From Agathobaculum ammoniilyticum (GTDB taxonomy: Bacteria; Bacillota; Clostridia; Oscillospirales; Butyricicoccaceae), in NCBI RefSeq assembly GCF_025567315.1, contig NZ_JAOQJE010000001.1:62001-126000 (forward strand): a stretch of DNA of 64,000 nt, written 5' to 3'. Below are positions 8,855 through 17,642 of the stretch, in pieces. The translations under genes and the position numbers were made by a program. A model generated the notes under the pieces. It was given only the letters and a program-made list of their open reading frames with translations, was not told where the DNA came from and ran no database searches. Numbering within the stretch: the first letter of the stretch is position 1; every line of letters starts with the position of its first letter.

Positions 8855-9852
8855 GCAAGGTTTTTGATTTATGGAATACGGTCGGCGGCGCGTTCGGCCC
8901 GTCAGGCCGCGAGGACGCGGTGCGCGAAGCCATCGCCGCCATCGCGGGGGAATATATTGACGATATCACCACGGATGCGCTCGGCAATCTGATCTGCCGC
9001 AAAAAAGGCGCGGGCAAAAAGCTGCTGTTTGCCGCGCATATGGATTCGATCGGTGTGGTGGCGACCTATATCGACGAAAAAGGATTTATCCGGTTTGCAC
9101 AGGTCGGCGGGCTGTTCAAGGGCGACCTGATCAATATTCAGGTCCAGTTTGCGGGCGGCACGCGCGGCGTGATTTCCTATGAGGAAAAAACGCCGTTCAA
9201 GGATATTACACTGGACAACCTCTTCATTGATATTGGTGCGGCGGATCGGGCGGATGCAGAGAGACAGGTGCAGATCGGCGACTTCGCGGTGTTCGACGCG
9301 CCGCGCTTTGAACAGAACGGGGTGCTGTGCGGTCCGTACTTGGATAATCGCATCGGCTGCGTGACCCTGTTGCTCGCGATGGAGCGTCTGGCCCAGCAGG
9401 AAATCGAAAACGACCTGTATTTTGCGTTCACCGCGCAGGAGGAGGTTGGCCTGCGCGGCGCGGGCGCGGCGGCGTTCGCGGTGGAACCAGATATCGCCGT
9501 TGCAGTCGATGTGACGGACACAGGCGACCTGCCCGAGCGGAAAACGCCCATGGCGGTCGATATGGGCAGGGGACCGGCGGTCAAGGTCATGGACCGGTCG
9601 GTGATCTGCACGCCGGAGGTCTGCGCGGCGCTCGAACGGGCGGCCGCAGCCTGCGGTATCGACGTCCAGCGGGAGATACTGCAGTTCGGCGGCACGGACA
9701 CGGCCGCGCTGCAAAAGACGCGTGCCGGCGTGCAGGCGGGCGCGGTATCCATCCCGACGCGGTATATCCACTCGCCGAGCGAGATGTGCGCGGTGTCCGA
9801 CGTAGAGGCGGCTGCAAGACTGCTGGAAAAATTTGTGCTGCAGCAAAAATAA
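8851..9852 (+). CDS. M42 family metallopeptidase (third of three)
   Basis: Third M42 aminopeptidase (333 aa). It has AAHMDSIGVVA, YLDNRIGCVTLL, TAQEEVGLRGAG, VDVTDTGDLPE and the terminal RYIHSPSEM His motif. The start is the ATG in the ATGA overlap with copy two; a longer frame extends 73 codons upstream but only retraces copy two in another frame. A strong terminator follows 29 bp after the stop. Confidence 0.92.
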   Translation: MSKVFDLWNTVGGAFGPSGREDAVREAIAAIAGEYIDDITTDALGNLICRKKGAGKKLLFAAHMDSIGVVATYIDEKGFIRFAQVGGLFKGDLINIQVQFAGGTRGVISYEEKTPFKDITLDNLFIDIGAADRADAERQVQIGDFAVFDAPRFEQNGVLCGPYLDNRIGCVTLLLAMERLAQQEIENDLYFAFTAQEEVGLRGAGAAAFAVEPDIAVAVDVTDTGDLPERKTPMAVDMGRGPAVKVMDRSVICTPEVCAALERAAAACGIDVQREILQFGGTDTAALQKTRAGVQAGAVSIPTRYIHSPSEMCAVSDVEAAARLLEKFVLQQK

Positions 9853-9880
9853 ACGGCAATTCCGCCGTGTAAAAGGAACC

Positions 9881-9921
9881 GCAGGGGATCCGGCTGTATC
9901 GAGCCGGATCCCCTGCTTTTT
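9881..9921 (+). terminator. Terminator of the M42 operon
   Basis: Perfect 15-bp GC-rich stem (9881-9895 with 9902-9916), 6-nt loop and TTTTT. Confidence 0.93.
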
Positions 9922-9980
9922 CGCCCATCGTTCGGTTATTAGGCTGCGCTCTGCCCATAACCGGCAGGGCGGATCGGGTT

Positions 9981-10039
9981 TTCGACAGGAAACAGCAGCC
10001 CTCCATTCGGCAAATATTGTACAGGGTATGTGATAAGAT
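9981..10039 (+). promoter_or_regulatory. Spo0A-type promoter of spoIIGA-sigE
   Basis: A perfect 0A box TTCGACA (9981-9987), a second near-match TTCGGCA (10006-10012), then a -10-like TAAGAT (10034-10039). The second box ends 21 bp before the -10. That resembles the Bacillus spoIIG promoter, where Spo0A~P boxes overlap an over-spaced -35. Spo0A control is inferred, not shown. Confidence 0.55.
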
Positions 10040-10061
10040 AGACCCCGAACGGAGGTGGAGC

Positions 10062-10901
10062 ATGGTCGTCTATCTGGATGTCCTGTTTGGGGTCAACGCA
10101 CTGATGGATTATACGACGCTGCTCGCCGCGGCCAGGCTGGGCGGGGTATCCGTCAAACGGAGGCGGCTACTGGGGGCGGCAGCGGTAGGCGGCACCTATT
10201 CGGCTGCGGCGATGCTGTTCCCCGCACTGGCGCTGGCTCCGTTGCGGATTTTGTCCGGAATCGGCCTGTGCGCCGCGGCCTTTGCTGGACAGCGCGCTTT
10301 CGCGCGCCTGTGCGCGCTGTACTTTGTCGTCGCAGCCTCTTTTGCGGGGCTTGCGGCGGCGCTTGGCGCGGCGTCCGGCCGGCAGCTTTTGACAGGGGCG
10401 GGATACTATGCCGCTGTTCCGCTGCGCGTTCTGGTTTTAGCCGCCGCAGCCGGTTACGCGGTCAGCGGGATATTTCTGCGTGGAGATGCGCTGCATGGGC
10501 CGGTTCGGCGGGAGGTGGAGACGCTGCGGATCTGCTTTGGGGGAAAGGCGTGCGAGTTGCGCGTCCTGCATGATACCGGAAACGGGCTGTTTGAACCGGT
10601 TTCGGGAAAACCGGTGGTCGTGATGGATCGAGCGGCCGCTGTGGAACTGCTGGGAGAGGCAGGGCGGCCGCTACGGGATGGCACAATGGCTGCCTCGGAG
10701 GCGCTTGCCAGACTCCCGCCCAGGCTGGCAGGCCGGTTTGGGCTGCTGCCGTACCGCGCGGTGGGCACGGAGAGCGGCCTGCTGCTGTATTTCCGTCCAG
10801 ACAGCGTGTACCGTGCAGATGGGAAACCGCTGGACTGCGTCTGTGCGGTTGGGCCGGATCAGATCGGACAGGGTGCGTATGACGGATTGATCGGTGTATG
10901 A
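10062..10901 (+). CDS. spoIIGA: Pro-sigma-E processing protease SpoIIGA
   Basis: SpoIIGA (279 aa) is the membrane-embedded aspartic protease that cleaves pro-sigma-E at the sporulation septum after a signal from the forespore. The N-terminal half (about residues 1-140) is a bundle of membrane helices beginning VVYLDVLFGVNALMDY. The C-terminal half carries the active-site motif HDTGNGL (D171). The start is set by GGAGG at 10051-10055; 15 further codons upstream lack a ribosome site. sigE follows after 13 bp, the classic spoIIG arrangement. Confidence 0.92.
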   Translation: MVVYLDVLFGVNALMDYTTLLAAARLGGVSVKRRRLLGAAAVGGTYSAAAMLFPALALAPLRILSGIGLCAAAFAGQRAFARLCALYFVVAASFAGLAAALGAASGRQLLTGAGYYAAVPLRVLVLAAAAGYAVSGIFLRGDALHGPVRREVETLRICFGGKACELRVLHDTGNGLFEPVSGKPVVVMDRAAAVELLGEAGRPLRDGTMAASEALARLPPRLAGRFGLLPYRAVGTESGLLLYFRPDSVYRADGKPLDCVCAVGPDQIGQGAYDGLIGV

Positions 10902-10914
10902 AAGGGAGAGAAGC

Positions 10915-11613
10915 ATGATATTCCAATGGATCATCAGAAAGCTGAAGAGCCTGTTTGCAAAGCAGCCGGTTTACTACATCGGCGGCAGCGAGGTGTTGCC
11001 CCCGCCGCTTTCTGCAGAGGAGGAGGCCGATGCGGTGTTGGCCTGCCAATCCGGAGACGAGCAGGCCAGAAATACGCTGATCGAACACAACCTGCGGCTT
11101 GTCGTGTTTTTGGCGCGCAAATTTGAATCCAGCGGCGTGGGGACGGAGGATCTGATCTCGATCGGGACAATCGGGCTGATCAAGGCGGTCAGCACCTACC
11201 GGAGCGATAAAAACGTCAAGCTGGCAACCTATGCGTCCCGCTGCATTGAGAATGAGATATTGATGTATCTCCGCAAAATCGCGGGCCGCCGGACAGAGGT
11301 TTCGTTTGATGAGCCGCTTTCCTCGGACTGGGATGGAAACGAGTTGCTGCTGTCGGATATTCTGGGTACCGAGCCGGACAGCGTGATGCGGCCGCTGGAG
11401 GACGATGTAGACCGCACGCTGCTGCTGCGCGCGCTGGAACGCCTGCCAGCGCGGGAGCGACAGATCATCTCCATGCGGTTTGGCATCAATATGCCGGAAG
11501 CCATGACGCAGAAGGAGGTCGCGGACCTGCTCGGCATTTCGCAGAGCTACATATCAAGACTGGAAAAACGGATTATCGCGCGGATGCGGAAAGACATTCT
11601 GAAATGGGTCTGA
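10915..11613 (+). CDS. sigE: Sporulation sigma factor SigE (pro-sigma-E)
   Basis: Mother-cell sigma factor E, 232 aa. It starts with a pro-sequence of about 20 residues (MIFQWIIRKLKSLFAK) before PVYYIGGSEVLPPPLS, where the conserved YYIGGSE marks the processing region cut by SpoIIGA. Region 2 (DLISIGTIGLIKAV) and a region 4.2 helix-turn-helix (MTQKEVADLLGISQSYISRLEKR) are present. ATG 10915 has AGGGAG upstream; a GTG at 10894 in the same frame would add 7 residues and overlap spoIIGA. Confidence 0.95.
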   Translation: MIFQWIIRKLKSLFAKQPVYYIGGSEVLPPPLSAEEEADAVLACQSGDEQARNTLIEHNLRLVVFLARKFESSGVGTEDLISIGTIGLIKAVSTYRSDKNVKLATYASRCIENEILMYLRKIAGRRTEVSFDEPLSSDWDGNELLLSDILGTEPDSVMRPLEDDVDRTLLLRALERLPARERQIISMRFGINMPEAMTQKEVADLLGISQSYISRLEKRIIARMRKDILKWV

Positions 11614-11728
11614 TGCGGGTACTCGACTTCCCATTTATTCGAAATTGGACAATGCGTGGCGCATATAAATAAAAGCGGGAGGGTCGCCGCAGGGCGGCGT
11701 CTCAATATATACGGATGGGAGGCGGCAT

Positions 11729-11992
11729 ATGAATCTGAAAGTGCGGCTCAGGAACCCGATATTCTGGATACAGCTTCTGCTGGGAATATTCGCCACGGCG
11801 TTGGCCTATGCAGGGCTGACAGCCTCGGATATGACGACATGGGGCGCGGTATGGGAGGTGCTGAAAGGAGCGTTCACCAATCCCTACTGCCTGTTTCTGA
11901 TGGCGTCCAATATTTGGGCGGCGCTCAACGACCCGACAACCGCGGGGATAACGGACAGCGCGCGGGCGAAAAGCTATGAAAAACCGTCATAG
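11729..11992 (+). CDS. Phage holin, phi-LC3 type
   Basis: Small membrane protein of 87 aa matching the phi-LC3 holin pattern. It opens MNLKVRLRNPIFWIQL, has two hydrophobic segments (about 12-32 and 45-62), and ends with the hallmark DPTTAGITDS then YEKPS. Such proteins form membrane holes that release a murein hydrolase, but orphans occur outside prophages. GGGAGG precedes the ATG. There is no prophage here. An Amidase_3 gene lies on the far side of the mobile region, so the two may once have been neighbours. Confidence 0.82.
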   Translation: MNLKVRLRNPIFWIQLLLGIFATALAYAGLTASDMTTWGAVWEVLKGAFTNPYCLFLMASNIWAALNDPTTAGITDSARAKSYEKPS

Positions 11993-12055
11993 GGCGGTGG
12001 TAAAAAAGCAGGCGGTCGTTAGGGGCGTGTTCATAAGGATGTTCATGCTACGGAA

Positions 12056-12092
12056 AATCGGCATGATATGCTATCGGCATATCACGCCGATT
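12056..12092 (-). terminator. Hairpin at the 3' end of the serine recombinase gene
   Basis: A 16-bp stem with one G-T wobble (12056-12071 with 12077-12092) overlaps the recombinase stop. On the minus strand it is followed by only a short T run, so it is a weak terminator or an element-end hairpin. Confidence 0.5.
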
Positions 12093-13568
12093 CCTTTTTG
12101 TCGATTGCATGGGAAAGTCCAATTTCACCAATAAAATTATAGTGAATATCAATTTGCTGAGTACGGTGGCCGCTGGACTTATCCGGCGCATGAACGATGA
12201 TTTTTTCCACAAGAGCATGGAGAAGTTCTGGAAACAGCTTGTCCGGAACAGTGTATTTCTTCACCAACTTGATGAAGCTGTCCATGTTTACGTTTTGCTG
12301 CTCGCAGGCTTCTACGGTCTGCTGTAGTTCTTTGACGCTCATCTGTAAGTGGGCCTGCTCCTGCTCATAATCAGCAGACATTTTTGAAAAGCGTTCATCG
12401 GTCAGTTTGCCGCTGATGTTGTCCTCATACAATCGCTTGATGATGCCGTCGATTTCCGCAATACGCCGTTCCTGCTGCTCCAGCGTCCGCTTGGCCTGAG
12501 CCTGCTCCTGCATCTGCGCTTCCATCCGGTTGGACATGGCCTGCCGGATGAAACCATCGGTATCCTCGCGGGCAAAGGCGATGACTGCCCGCAGGTTTTC
12601 CAGTACAAGCTGTTCCAGCACAATCGCCCGGATAAAGTGGGCCGTACATTTGCCTCTCTGCTGCTTGTAAGCGCCGCAGGTGTAACTGTCCTTCTCTCGC
12701 GCCAAGGATTTTGTGCGGTTGAGATTGAGGGTATGGCCGCAGTCGGCGCAATATAACAGGCCGGAGAACATGCCCATATCGCCCATGCGGGTGGGCCTGC
12801 GCCGGTTTTCCCGGTTCTTCTGCACGATCTCCCATGTCTCCTGTGATACAAGGGCTTCATGGGTATTTTCAAAGAGCACCTGCTTTTCTTCGGGATTTTG
12901 GATTTTCTTCTTGCTTTTATAGGATTTTCTGGTGGTCTTGAAATTTACCGTGTGGCCGAGGTAATCTTTGTTGCGCAGAATTTTTTCAATCGTGCTGCTA
13001 TACCAATGGCAAGGTCGTATCGGGTCATAATTTTTGGTTCGTCCCGTCCGCTCAAATTCCAGCGTTCCCGGTGTGATGATTTCCATTTCCCGCAGATGGC
13101 GTGCGATTTTACCGGGGCCGTTGCCCTCGGCGGCAAGTTGGAAAATCAAGCGGATAACCGGAGCCGTTTCCGGGTCTACACTCAAATTACCATCCCTATC
13201 CCGCAAATAGCCGTAAGGCGCTTGCGTGGAAAGCCGTTTGCCGCTCATGCCTTTTGCCTTGAATACAGCCCTGATTTTCTTGCTGGTGTCCTTCGCATAC
13301 CATTCGTTGATGATGTTGCGGAACGGAGTGAAATCGTTGTCCTCGCGTTCGCTGTCTACACCGTCATTGACGGCGATAAACCGCACGTCAAATTCCGGGA
13401 AGCGGATTTCGGTATACATTCCCACCTCAAGATAGTTGCGTCCGAAACGGGACATATCCTTGACAATAACCATATTCACAAGGCCGCTTTCGATATCGGA
13501 AATCATCTCCTGAAAGCCGGGTCGGTTGAAGTTCGCACCAGAATAACCATCATCCTTATAGATTTTAA
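12082..13568 (-). pseudogene. Large serine recombinase, C-terminal part (gene split by insertion)
   Basis: About 495 codons of a TnpX-like large serine recombinase. Visible parts: the rest of the resolvase domain (KDDGYSGANFNRPGF, VIVKDMSRFGRNYLEVG), the recombinase domain, a Cys-rich zinc ribbon (LLYCADCGHT ... YTCGAYKQQRGKC), then a long Glu/Gln-rich coiled coil. The N-terminal 55 codons, with the catalytic Ser, lie 4.6 kb away at 18138-18303. Joined across the ATTTTAA repeat (13562-13568 and 18131-18137), the parts form 1653 nt, 550 codons plus stop, with no frame break. It is disrupted by the Tn916-like element, so this copy should be inactive unless that element excises. Confidence 0.9.
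13562..13568. repeat. Left copy of the 7-bp flanking repeat of the Tn916-like element
   Basis: ATTTTAA, identical to 18131-18137. Collapsing the two copies removes 4569 bp and restores the interrupted recombinase frame. Tn916-family elements favour such A/T-rich sites and leave short coupling sequences rather than true target duplications. Confidence 0.75.
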
Positions 13569-13661
13569 AATAAATTATATATGTCTTTTTGACTATCTTT
13601 TTATATCTTCTCAAATGTCCGCAAAGCCTTATTTTATCGGCTCTACGGGCATTTTGCTTTT

Positions 13662-13733
13662 GTGGTAAACCTCACATATCTAGGTCTATCTTCTTATATT
13701 TTCGCTATCAAGCGTGGTTAAAATCGTGGTAAA
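13662..13733. repeat. Three GTGGT(T)AAA repeats, possible integrase arm sites
   Basis: GTGGTAAA at 13662-13669, GTGGTTAAA at 13714-13722 and GTGGTAAA at 13726-13733, between the element end and int. Tn916 integrase binds direct repeats near the ends through its N-terminal domain; this placement fits, but binding is inferred. Confidence 0.4.
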
Positions 13734-13738
13734 TACTT

Positions 13739-14940
13739 CTATGCGATTAGACGCTGAACCTCTGATTTTGCGGTATCTATGGACGCATGAGCGTACCAGT
13801 TCATTGTGATACTGATATTTGAATGCCCCATGATATACTGTAAATCTTTCGGGTTCATGTTCTTGCTTGCCAGCCTTGTGCAGAATGTATGGCGTAGCGT
13901 ATGCGGTGTGATATGTGGCAAAGGGTTATCCCTATGGTACTTGTTGTATTTCTTTACCATACGGACAAAAAGCATATTGTAATCAATCGCAACTTTGGGC
14001 TTGCCTTTCTGATTGACAAATAGAAAGTTGCCCCGTCCGTCTATCACAAATGGTTCTGCCTTTGGGCGTTTCTTCATCATTCGTTGAAATGCCTGTATCG
14101 TTTCTTTGCTTAATGGCACTTGCCTTGTTCCGCTTTTTGTCTTAGGCGTTTCAATATAATAGCCTTGTTCCTTGCTCTTTAGTAACTGGTGGTCGATAAC
14201 CACAACCTCATGGATAAAATCAACATCCATGATTGTCAGTCCGCATAGTTCCGAAATACGAAGTCCTGTTTTTAACAGTATCAGCACATCATCATAATAC
14301 TTGTGATACACGTTGTCCGTCCTGATGAATGACAGTAGGGCTTGTTCCTGTTCCTCTGTCAATGCGACTTTCTCTTTGGTATCATTTTCTNNNNNNNNNN
14401 NNNNNNNNNNNNNNNNNNNNNNNNNNNNNNNNNNNNNNNNNNNNNNNNNNNNNNNNNNNNNNNNNNNNNNNNNNNNNNNNNNNNNNNNNNNNNNNNNNNN
14501 NNNNNNNNNNNNNNNNNNNNNNNNNNNNNNNNNNNNNNNNNNNNNNNNNNNNNNNNNNNNNNNNNNNNNNNNNNNNNNNNNNNNNNNNNNNNNNNNNNNN
14601 NNNNNNNNNNNNNNNNNNNNNNNNNNNNNNNNNNNNNNNNTTTCTTCACATTTGCCCTCTGTGCGTTCTGTTTGGCGTAGAGTTGGCAAAGCGTCATTTT
14701 CTTGCCTGTGCTGTCGATACCGTCCTCAATATCCCGTCTTATCTGCTGTTCCAGTTCACGAAGTGAGGGTTTTTCCCGTTTTCCCTTTGGTGTCGGGTCT
14801 GTGGGTGTCAATCTCCAAGCATACACATATTTTGTGTTTCCAAATGCGTCCACATATTTATATAAGTATTTTCCGTCTGTTCGTTGGCTCTCTCCAGTAT
14901 GCAGGATACGACCTTTGTTATCCCGTCTTTTTTCTTTCAT
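13739..14940 (-). CDS. int: Tn916-family tyrosine integrase (interrupted by assembly gap)
   Basis: Integrase/excisionase recombinase of Tn916 type, expected about 400 aa. The N-terminal arm-binding domain begins MKEKRRDNKGRILHTGESQ and contains GKKMTLCQLYAKQNAQR. After the gap come LLKTGLRISELCGLT (first catalytic Arg), HTLRHTFCTRLA (H-x-x-R), GHSNISITMNWYAH (final His and Tyr). AAAGGAGC precedes the ATG at 14940. The two sides of the N run are in different frames; a true gap of 245 or 248 nt instead of 250 would join them and suits the roughly 81 residues missing relative to Tn916 Int. Confidence 0.9.
14391..14640. other. Assembly gap of 250 N
   Basis: A run of 250 undetermined bases inside int, probably a scaffolding gap of nominal size. 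Confidence 0.98.
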
Positions 14941-15018
14941 GGTGTCTGCTCCTTTCCTTGTTGGAAAGAGCCTTGATATGACTTGTGTTCATCATAACAC
15001 ATACAAGGCTCATTTGCA

Positions 15019-15222
15019 TTAGATTGCGTCCAATTTATCAATAACCTGTTCAAACTGTCGGCGTTTAATCTGTATGCGGTTGCCATTCATAATGAGCCAG
15101 CCAGCGTCCTTGTTTTCCTCTGCCAATCGTCTTAACTTGTTTTCTCCGATACGGAAATATTTTGACGCTTCTTCAATGGTAAGGGTGTATTTTTCCCATA
15201 CGGGAATATCGTTGTTATTCAT
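15019..15222 (-). CDS. xis: Excisionase Xis, Tn916 family
   Basis: 67-aa winged-helix excisionase almost identical in pattern to Tn916 Xis (YTLTIEEASKYFRIGENKLRR, WLIMNGNRIQIKR). It bends the element ends so that Int excises rather than integrates. Its ATG shares a base with the stop of the upstream rep gene, so translation is likely coupled. A hairpin (arms 14968-14975 and 15004-15011) lies between xis and int. Confidence 0.95.
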   Translation of the reverse strand: MNNNDIPVWEKYTLTIEEASKYFRIGENKLRRLAEENKDAGWLIMNGNRIQIKRRQFEQVIDKLDAI

Positions 15223-16232
15223 CAGATACCCCCTTTCCCATGTTTCGTGTCATATTGGATATAAGGGATAAGGTCGGTGCGGTTTATCCTCTGTAAATGG
15301 GCGGTTAATTTACTGGAAAGGGAATTACTGTATCTTGCCTTATCAAGCATAGTTCCCACTTTTTCCAGTCCACCTAATGCGTCATGTTCTTCCAAGAAGT
15401 AAAAACTTTTGACAGCGGAAATCACGCCACCCTCTGTGAGCCATTGCTGTGTTTCTTCAAGGGAATTTTGCTGTTTTGGTACTTGCAGTTTTAAGACTTC
15501 CACAGCCCCTAAAAAGCGTTCCCAAAACCGACAAGTTTTCCACCTGCTCTTATTACTTTCGTTTCTGTTTGGTACGACAAAGCGTAGGTTGTTTGCCAAT
15601 AGCCCGAAAGCCAGTTCTCCCAGTTCCAGCGGTCTGTCCTTGAATGTCATGGCAAAAGCATGAGCCTTATCATCACGCAGTTGCATTTCTGTCCGTTTCC
15701 AACTGCCGACTTCATCAAGTGTCTTATTATGTTTTGAACAGACTTCCTTATCCTTGTCATAAAAGCGGTAGGACAATCCCGATTTCCCAGCACCGATATA
15801 AACGGTCTTTGCGGTGTCGAAATCATCAAACTTGCTTTCGTCAAAGTGGTAGCCCTCACTATTCGAGATAAATTCCTCTTTTTCGCATTTCTTCTTTATC
15901 TGCTCTATGGTAAAAAATGGCTTTTCGTTCTTATCATCAATGGCAATATCCAGTCTAGTGAAATGGAAGTTATCCAGTCCATATCTTCGCTCACAATGTT
16001 TGAACATATCTCCAAAGGTATAATTCCTACTGTCGAGAATACGGAAAATATCATCACAACCTCTGCCAGTCATAACAAGATAACAGCCTAGCCCTTGTGG
16101 GTTGTCCTCTGTCTTTCTTGCGTCCCCCGATACATAAATATCTCCAATCTGCCAGCGTGCTTGATAAGTCTTGAATTTAATGCTTGCCGGATAGACATTG
16201 AAAATATCAGTCGGTAAACCTAAAATGTGCAT
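15222..16232 (-). CDS. Rep_trans-type replication initiator/relaxase (apparent 5' frameshift)
   Basis: Replication initiation factor of the Rep_trans (pT181 Rep / Tn916 Orf20-MobT) group, thought to nick the element at its origin for rolling-circle replication or mobilisation. The open frame codes 336 aa from an internal ATG. Homology-like sequence continues upstream (KIDYISIVFDTATAEDVIM) to about 16303, with no start codon in that frame. A well-placed ATG at 16320 with GAAAGGAG is one base out of frame; removing one T from the 5-T run at 16297-16301 gives a continuous start. The real gene is therefore probably 15222-16320. Confidence 0.85.
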   Translation of the reverse strand: MHILGLPTDIFNVYPASIKFKTYQARWQIGDIYVSGDARKTEDNPQGLGCYLVMTGRGCDDIFRILDSRNYTFGDMFKHCERRYGLDNFHFTRLDIAIDDKNEKPFFTIEQIKKKCEKEEFISNSEGYHFDESKFDDFDTAKTVYIGAGKSGLSYRFYDKDKEVCSKHNKTLDEVGSWKRTEMQLRDDKAHAFAMTFKDRPLELGELAFGLLANNLRFVVPNRNESNKSRWKTCRFWERFLGAVEVLKLQVPKQQNSLEETQQWLTEGGVISAVKSFYFLEEHDALGGLEKVGTMLDKARYSNSLSSKLTAHLQRINRTDLIPYIQYDTKHGKGGI

Positions 16233-16320
16233 GATGACATCTTCGGCGGTTGCAGTATCGAATACAATACTGATGTAATCAATCTTAACGGATAAATTTT
16301 TGTGTGTAGTTATAGTGCAT

Positions 16321-16620
16321 TACTCCTTTCGTACTTCCCGTTTTTTTGCGGGGTAAAAATCGTGTTTTTTCCTTTATTTATCACAGTTTCTAGGTACTAT
16401 GACATGTATGCGCAGGGCGGTGTTACATATACGCCCTTTACGAACGCCTAAAGGCGTTCCCTTTCTTCCTGTGTCTGATCCGTTCTTAACGCTCACGAGC
16501 CTTGTAAGGCTCGTGGCTAAACGGAACAGCCCCAGTCAGAAACTTTATTTTCTGTCTGATAGTCCATGCTCATTCATGCTATCAAAATGAAAATACATCT
16601 TTTCTATGCTTACTCAAGCA
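16321..16620. other. Hairpin-rich non-coding block, possible origin of transfer or replication
   Basis: Upstream of rep and in the 459-bp gap before the XRE gene, several inverted repeats lie close together: 16442-16459 (7-bp stem, TAAA loop), 16494-16515 (10-bp perfect stem), 16533-16558 (imperfect 9-bp stem around CAGAAA/TTTCTG), and 16558-16582 (GATAG with CTATC). No coding frame is convincing. In Tn916 the oriT lies beside the relaxase gene, so an origin is the natural guess; no nick site can be assigned. Confidence 0.45.
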
Positions 16621-16700
16621 CGTGATTGACCCTAGCGTGCTTAATCACTCTATCTAACACGATAATAACGCCATTAGAATTACTTGTCAAGAAGTTTTTG

Positions 16701-16729
16701 TTGACTTTTTGATATGTATTAAGTATGAT
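16701..16729 (+). promoter_or_regulatory. Promoter of the XRE regulator
   Basis: TTGACT (16701-16706), 17-bp spacer, TATGAT (16724-16729). Confidence 0.75.
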
Positions 16730-16779
16730 ATGCTTATAAATACCAAGAAAAGCAATGAAAGGAGCGGTTATACTAAGTT

Positions 16780-17451
16780 ATGGAGCATTATGAAAAGAAA
16801 ATCAGTTTCTTAGGAGAGAACATACAAACCATAAGAAAACACAGAGGAATGAAACAGCAGGAACTTGCGGACAAAATCGGTATCAATATGCAGAGCCTTT
16901 CCAAGATTGAACGTGGCGTGAATTATCCTACCTTTGATACGCTGGAAAAGATAATGGACGTGCTGAGTGTAACACCCAATGAATTATTATCGGGAGAATG
17001 GAAGTATATTGACCACACAGAACCTTACATCATGGATATTGTCAAACGGGAACAAGACTTTAATGTTTCCTTAGATTATCTGTCTGAAAATGAGTTTTTC
17101 AATGATGAAAAAGAATGTAGATTTTACAAGGCATATAAACTCATACAGTATATCCATAACTACATTACCAATGAGGTTACGGAGTTGGAAGAACTTATGG
17201 AAATCAAACAGTTGATACAGCGTCAAAAAATAGAACGTATGATGAAAGTACATAAGGAAATGCGAGGGTTAGACCGATACAGAGAACAACCGAAAGAGTA
17301 TAAATACCACAACCCTTATGATGATTGGATATTCCGTCAACTTGCAGATATTGACAACAGAAAAAACATTCCTAATACTTCTCCACAAGTAGACTTTAAT
17401 GAGGGAGATTATGAAGATTATCTAAAGGCGAAATGGAACAGAGGTCTTTAA
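16780..17451 (+). CDS. XRE-family transcriptional regulator of the Tn916-like element
   Basis: 223-aa protein with an N-terminal HTH_3 domain (about residues 10-72: NIQTIRKHRGMKQQELADKI, MQSLSKIERGVNYP) and a longer, charged, helical C-terminal part without a recognised domain. It is probably the element's own regulator, acting on int/xis/rep or on the cargo promoter downstream. AAAGGAG lies before the ATG, and it has its own near-consensus promoter. It is divergent from rep-xis-int. Confidence 0.85.
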   Translation: MEHYEKKISFLGENIQTIRKHRGMKQQELADKIGINMQSLSKIERGVNYPTFDTLEKIMDVLSVTPNELLSGEWKYIDHTEPYIMDIVKREQDFNVSLDYLSENEFFNDEKECRFYKAYKLIQYIHNYITNEVTELEELMEIKQLIQRQKIERMMKVHKEMRGLDRYREQPKEYKYHNPYDDWIFRQLADIDNRKNIPNTSPQVDFNEGDYEDYLKAKWNRGL

Positions 17452-17482
17452 TTTCCTCTTGCATGGAAGATACAGCAAACAA

Positions 17483-17543
17483 AAAGCCCAGTAAAGAGTG
17501 CAAAGCACCACCAATGGTGGCAAGGCTCTTGACAGGGCTTTTT
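17483..17543. terminator. Terminator after the XRE regulator
   Basis: AAAGCCC (17483-17489) pairs with GGGCTTT (17535-17541) followed by T residues, with an inner CCACC/GGTGG stem. The A/T tracts on both sides would allow bidirectional action. Confidence 0.6.
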
Positions 17544-17565
17544 CTTTTCTGCACGTGAAAAAATG

Positions 17566-17616
17566 TTGACAAATAAAAGAGCATTAGTTATTCTAAGATT
17601 AGCTTAGACTAACTAA
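17566..17616 (+). promoter_or_regulatory. Cargo promoter with overlapping operator-like palindrome
   Basis: TTGACA (17566-17571), 17-bp spacer, TATTCT (17589-17594). A 14-bp inverted repeat with one mismatch (17584-17597 and 17603-17616, loop ATTAG) covers the -10 and start region, the expected position for a repressor operator. The neighbouring XRE protein is an obvious candidate but this is inference. Confidence 0.6.
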
Positions 17617-17642
17617 TGTAAATCTAGGAAAGGAGGAGTTAA

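Noticed and set aside
16399..16590. Short plus-strand frame in the origin-like block
   Set aside because: No ribosome site; the sequence is better explained by the inverted repeats.
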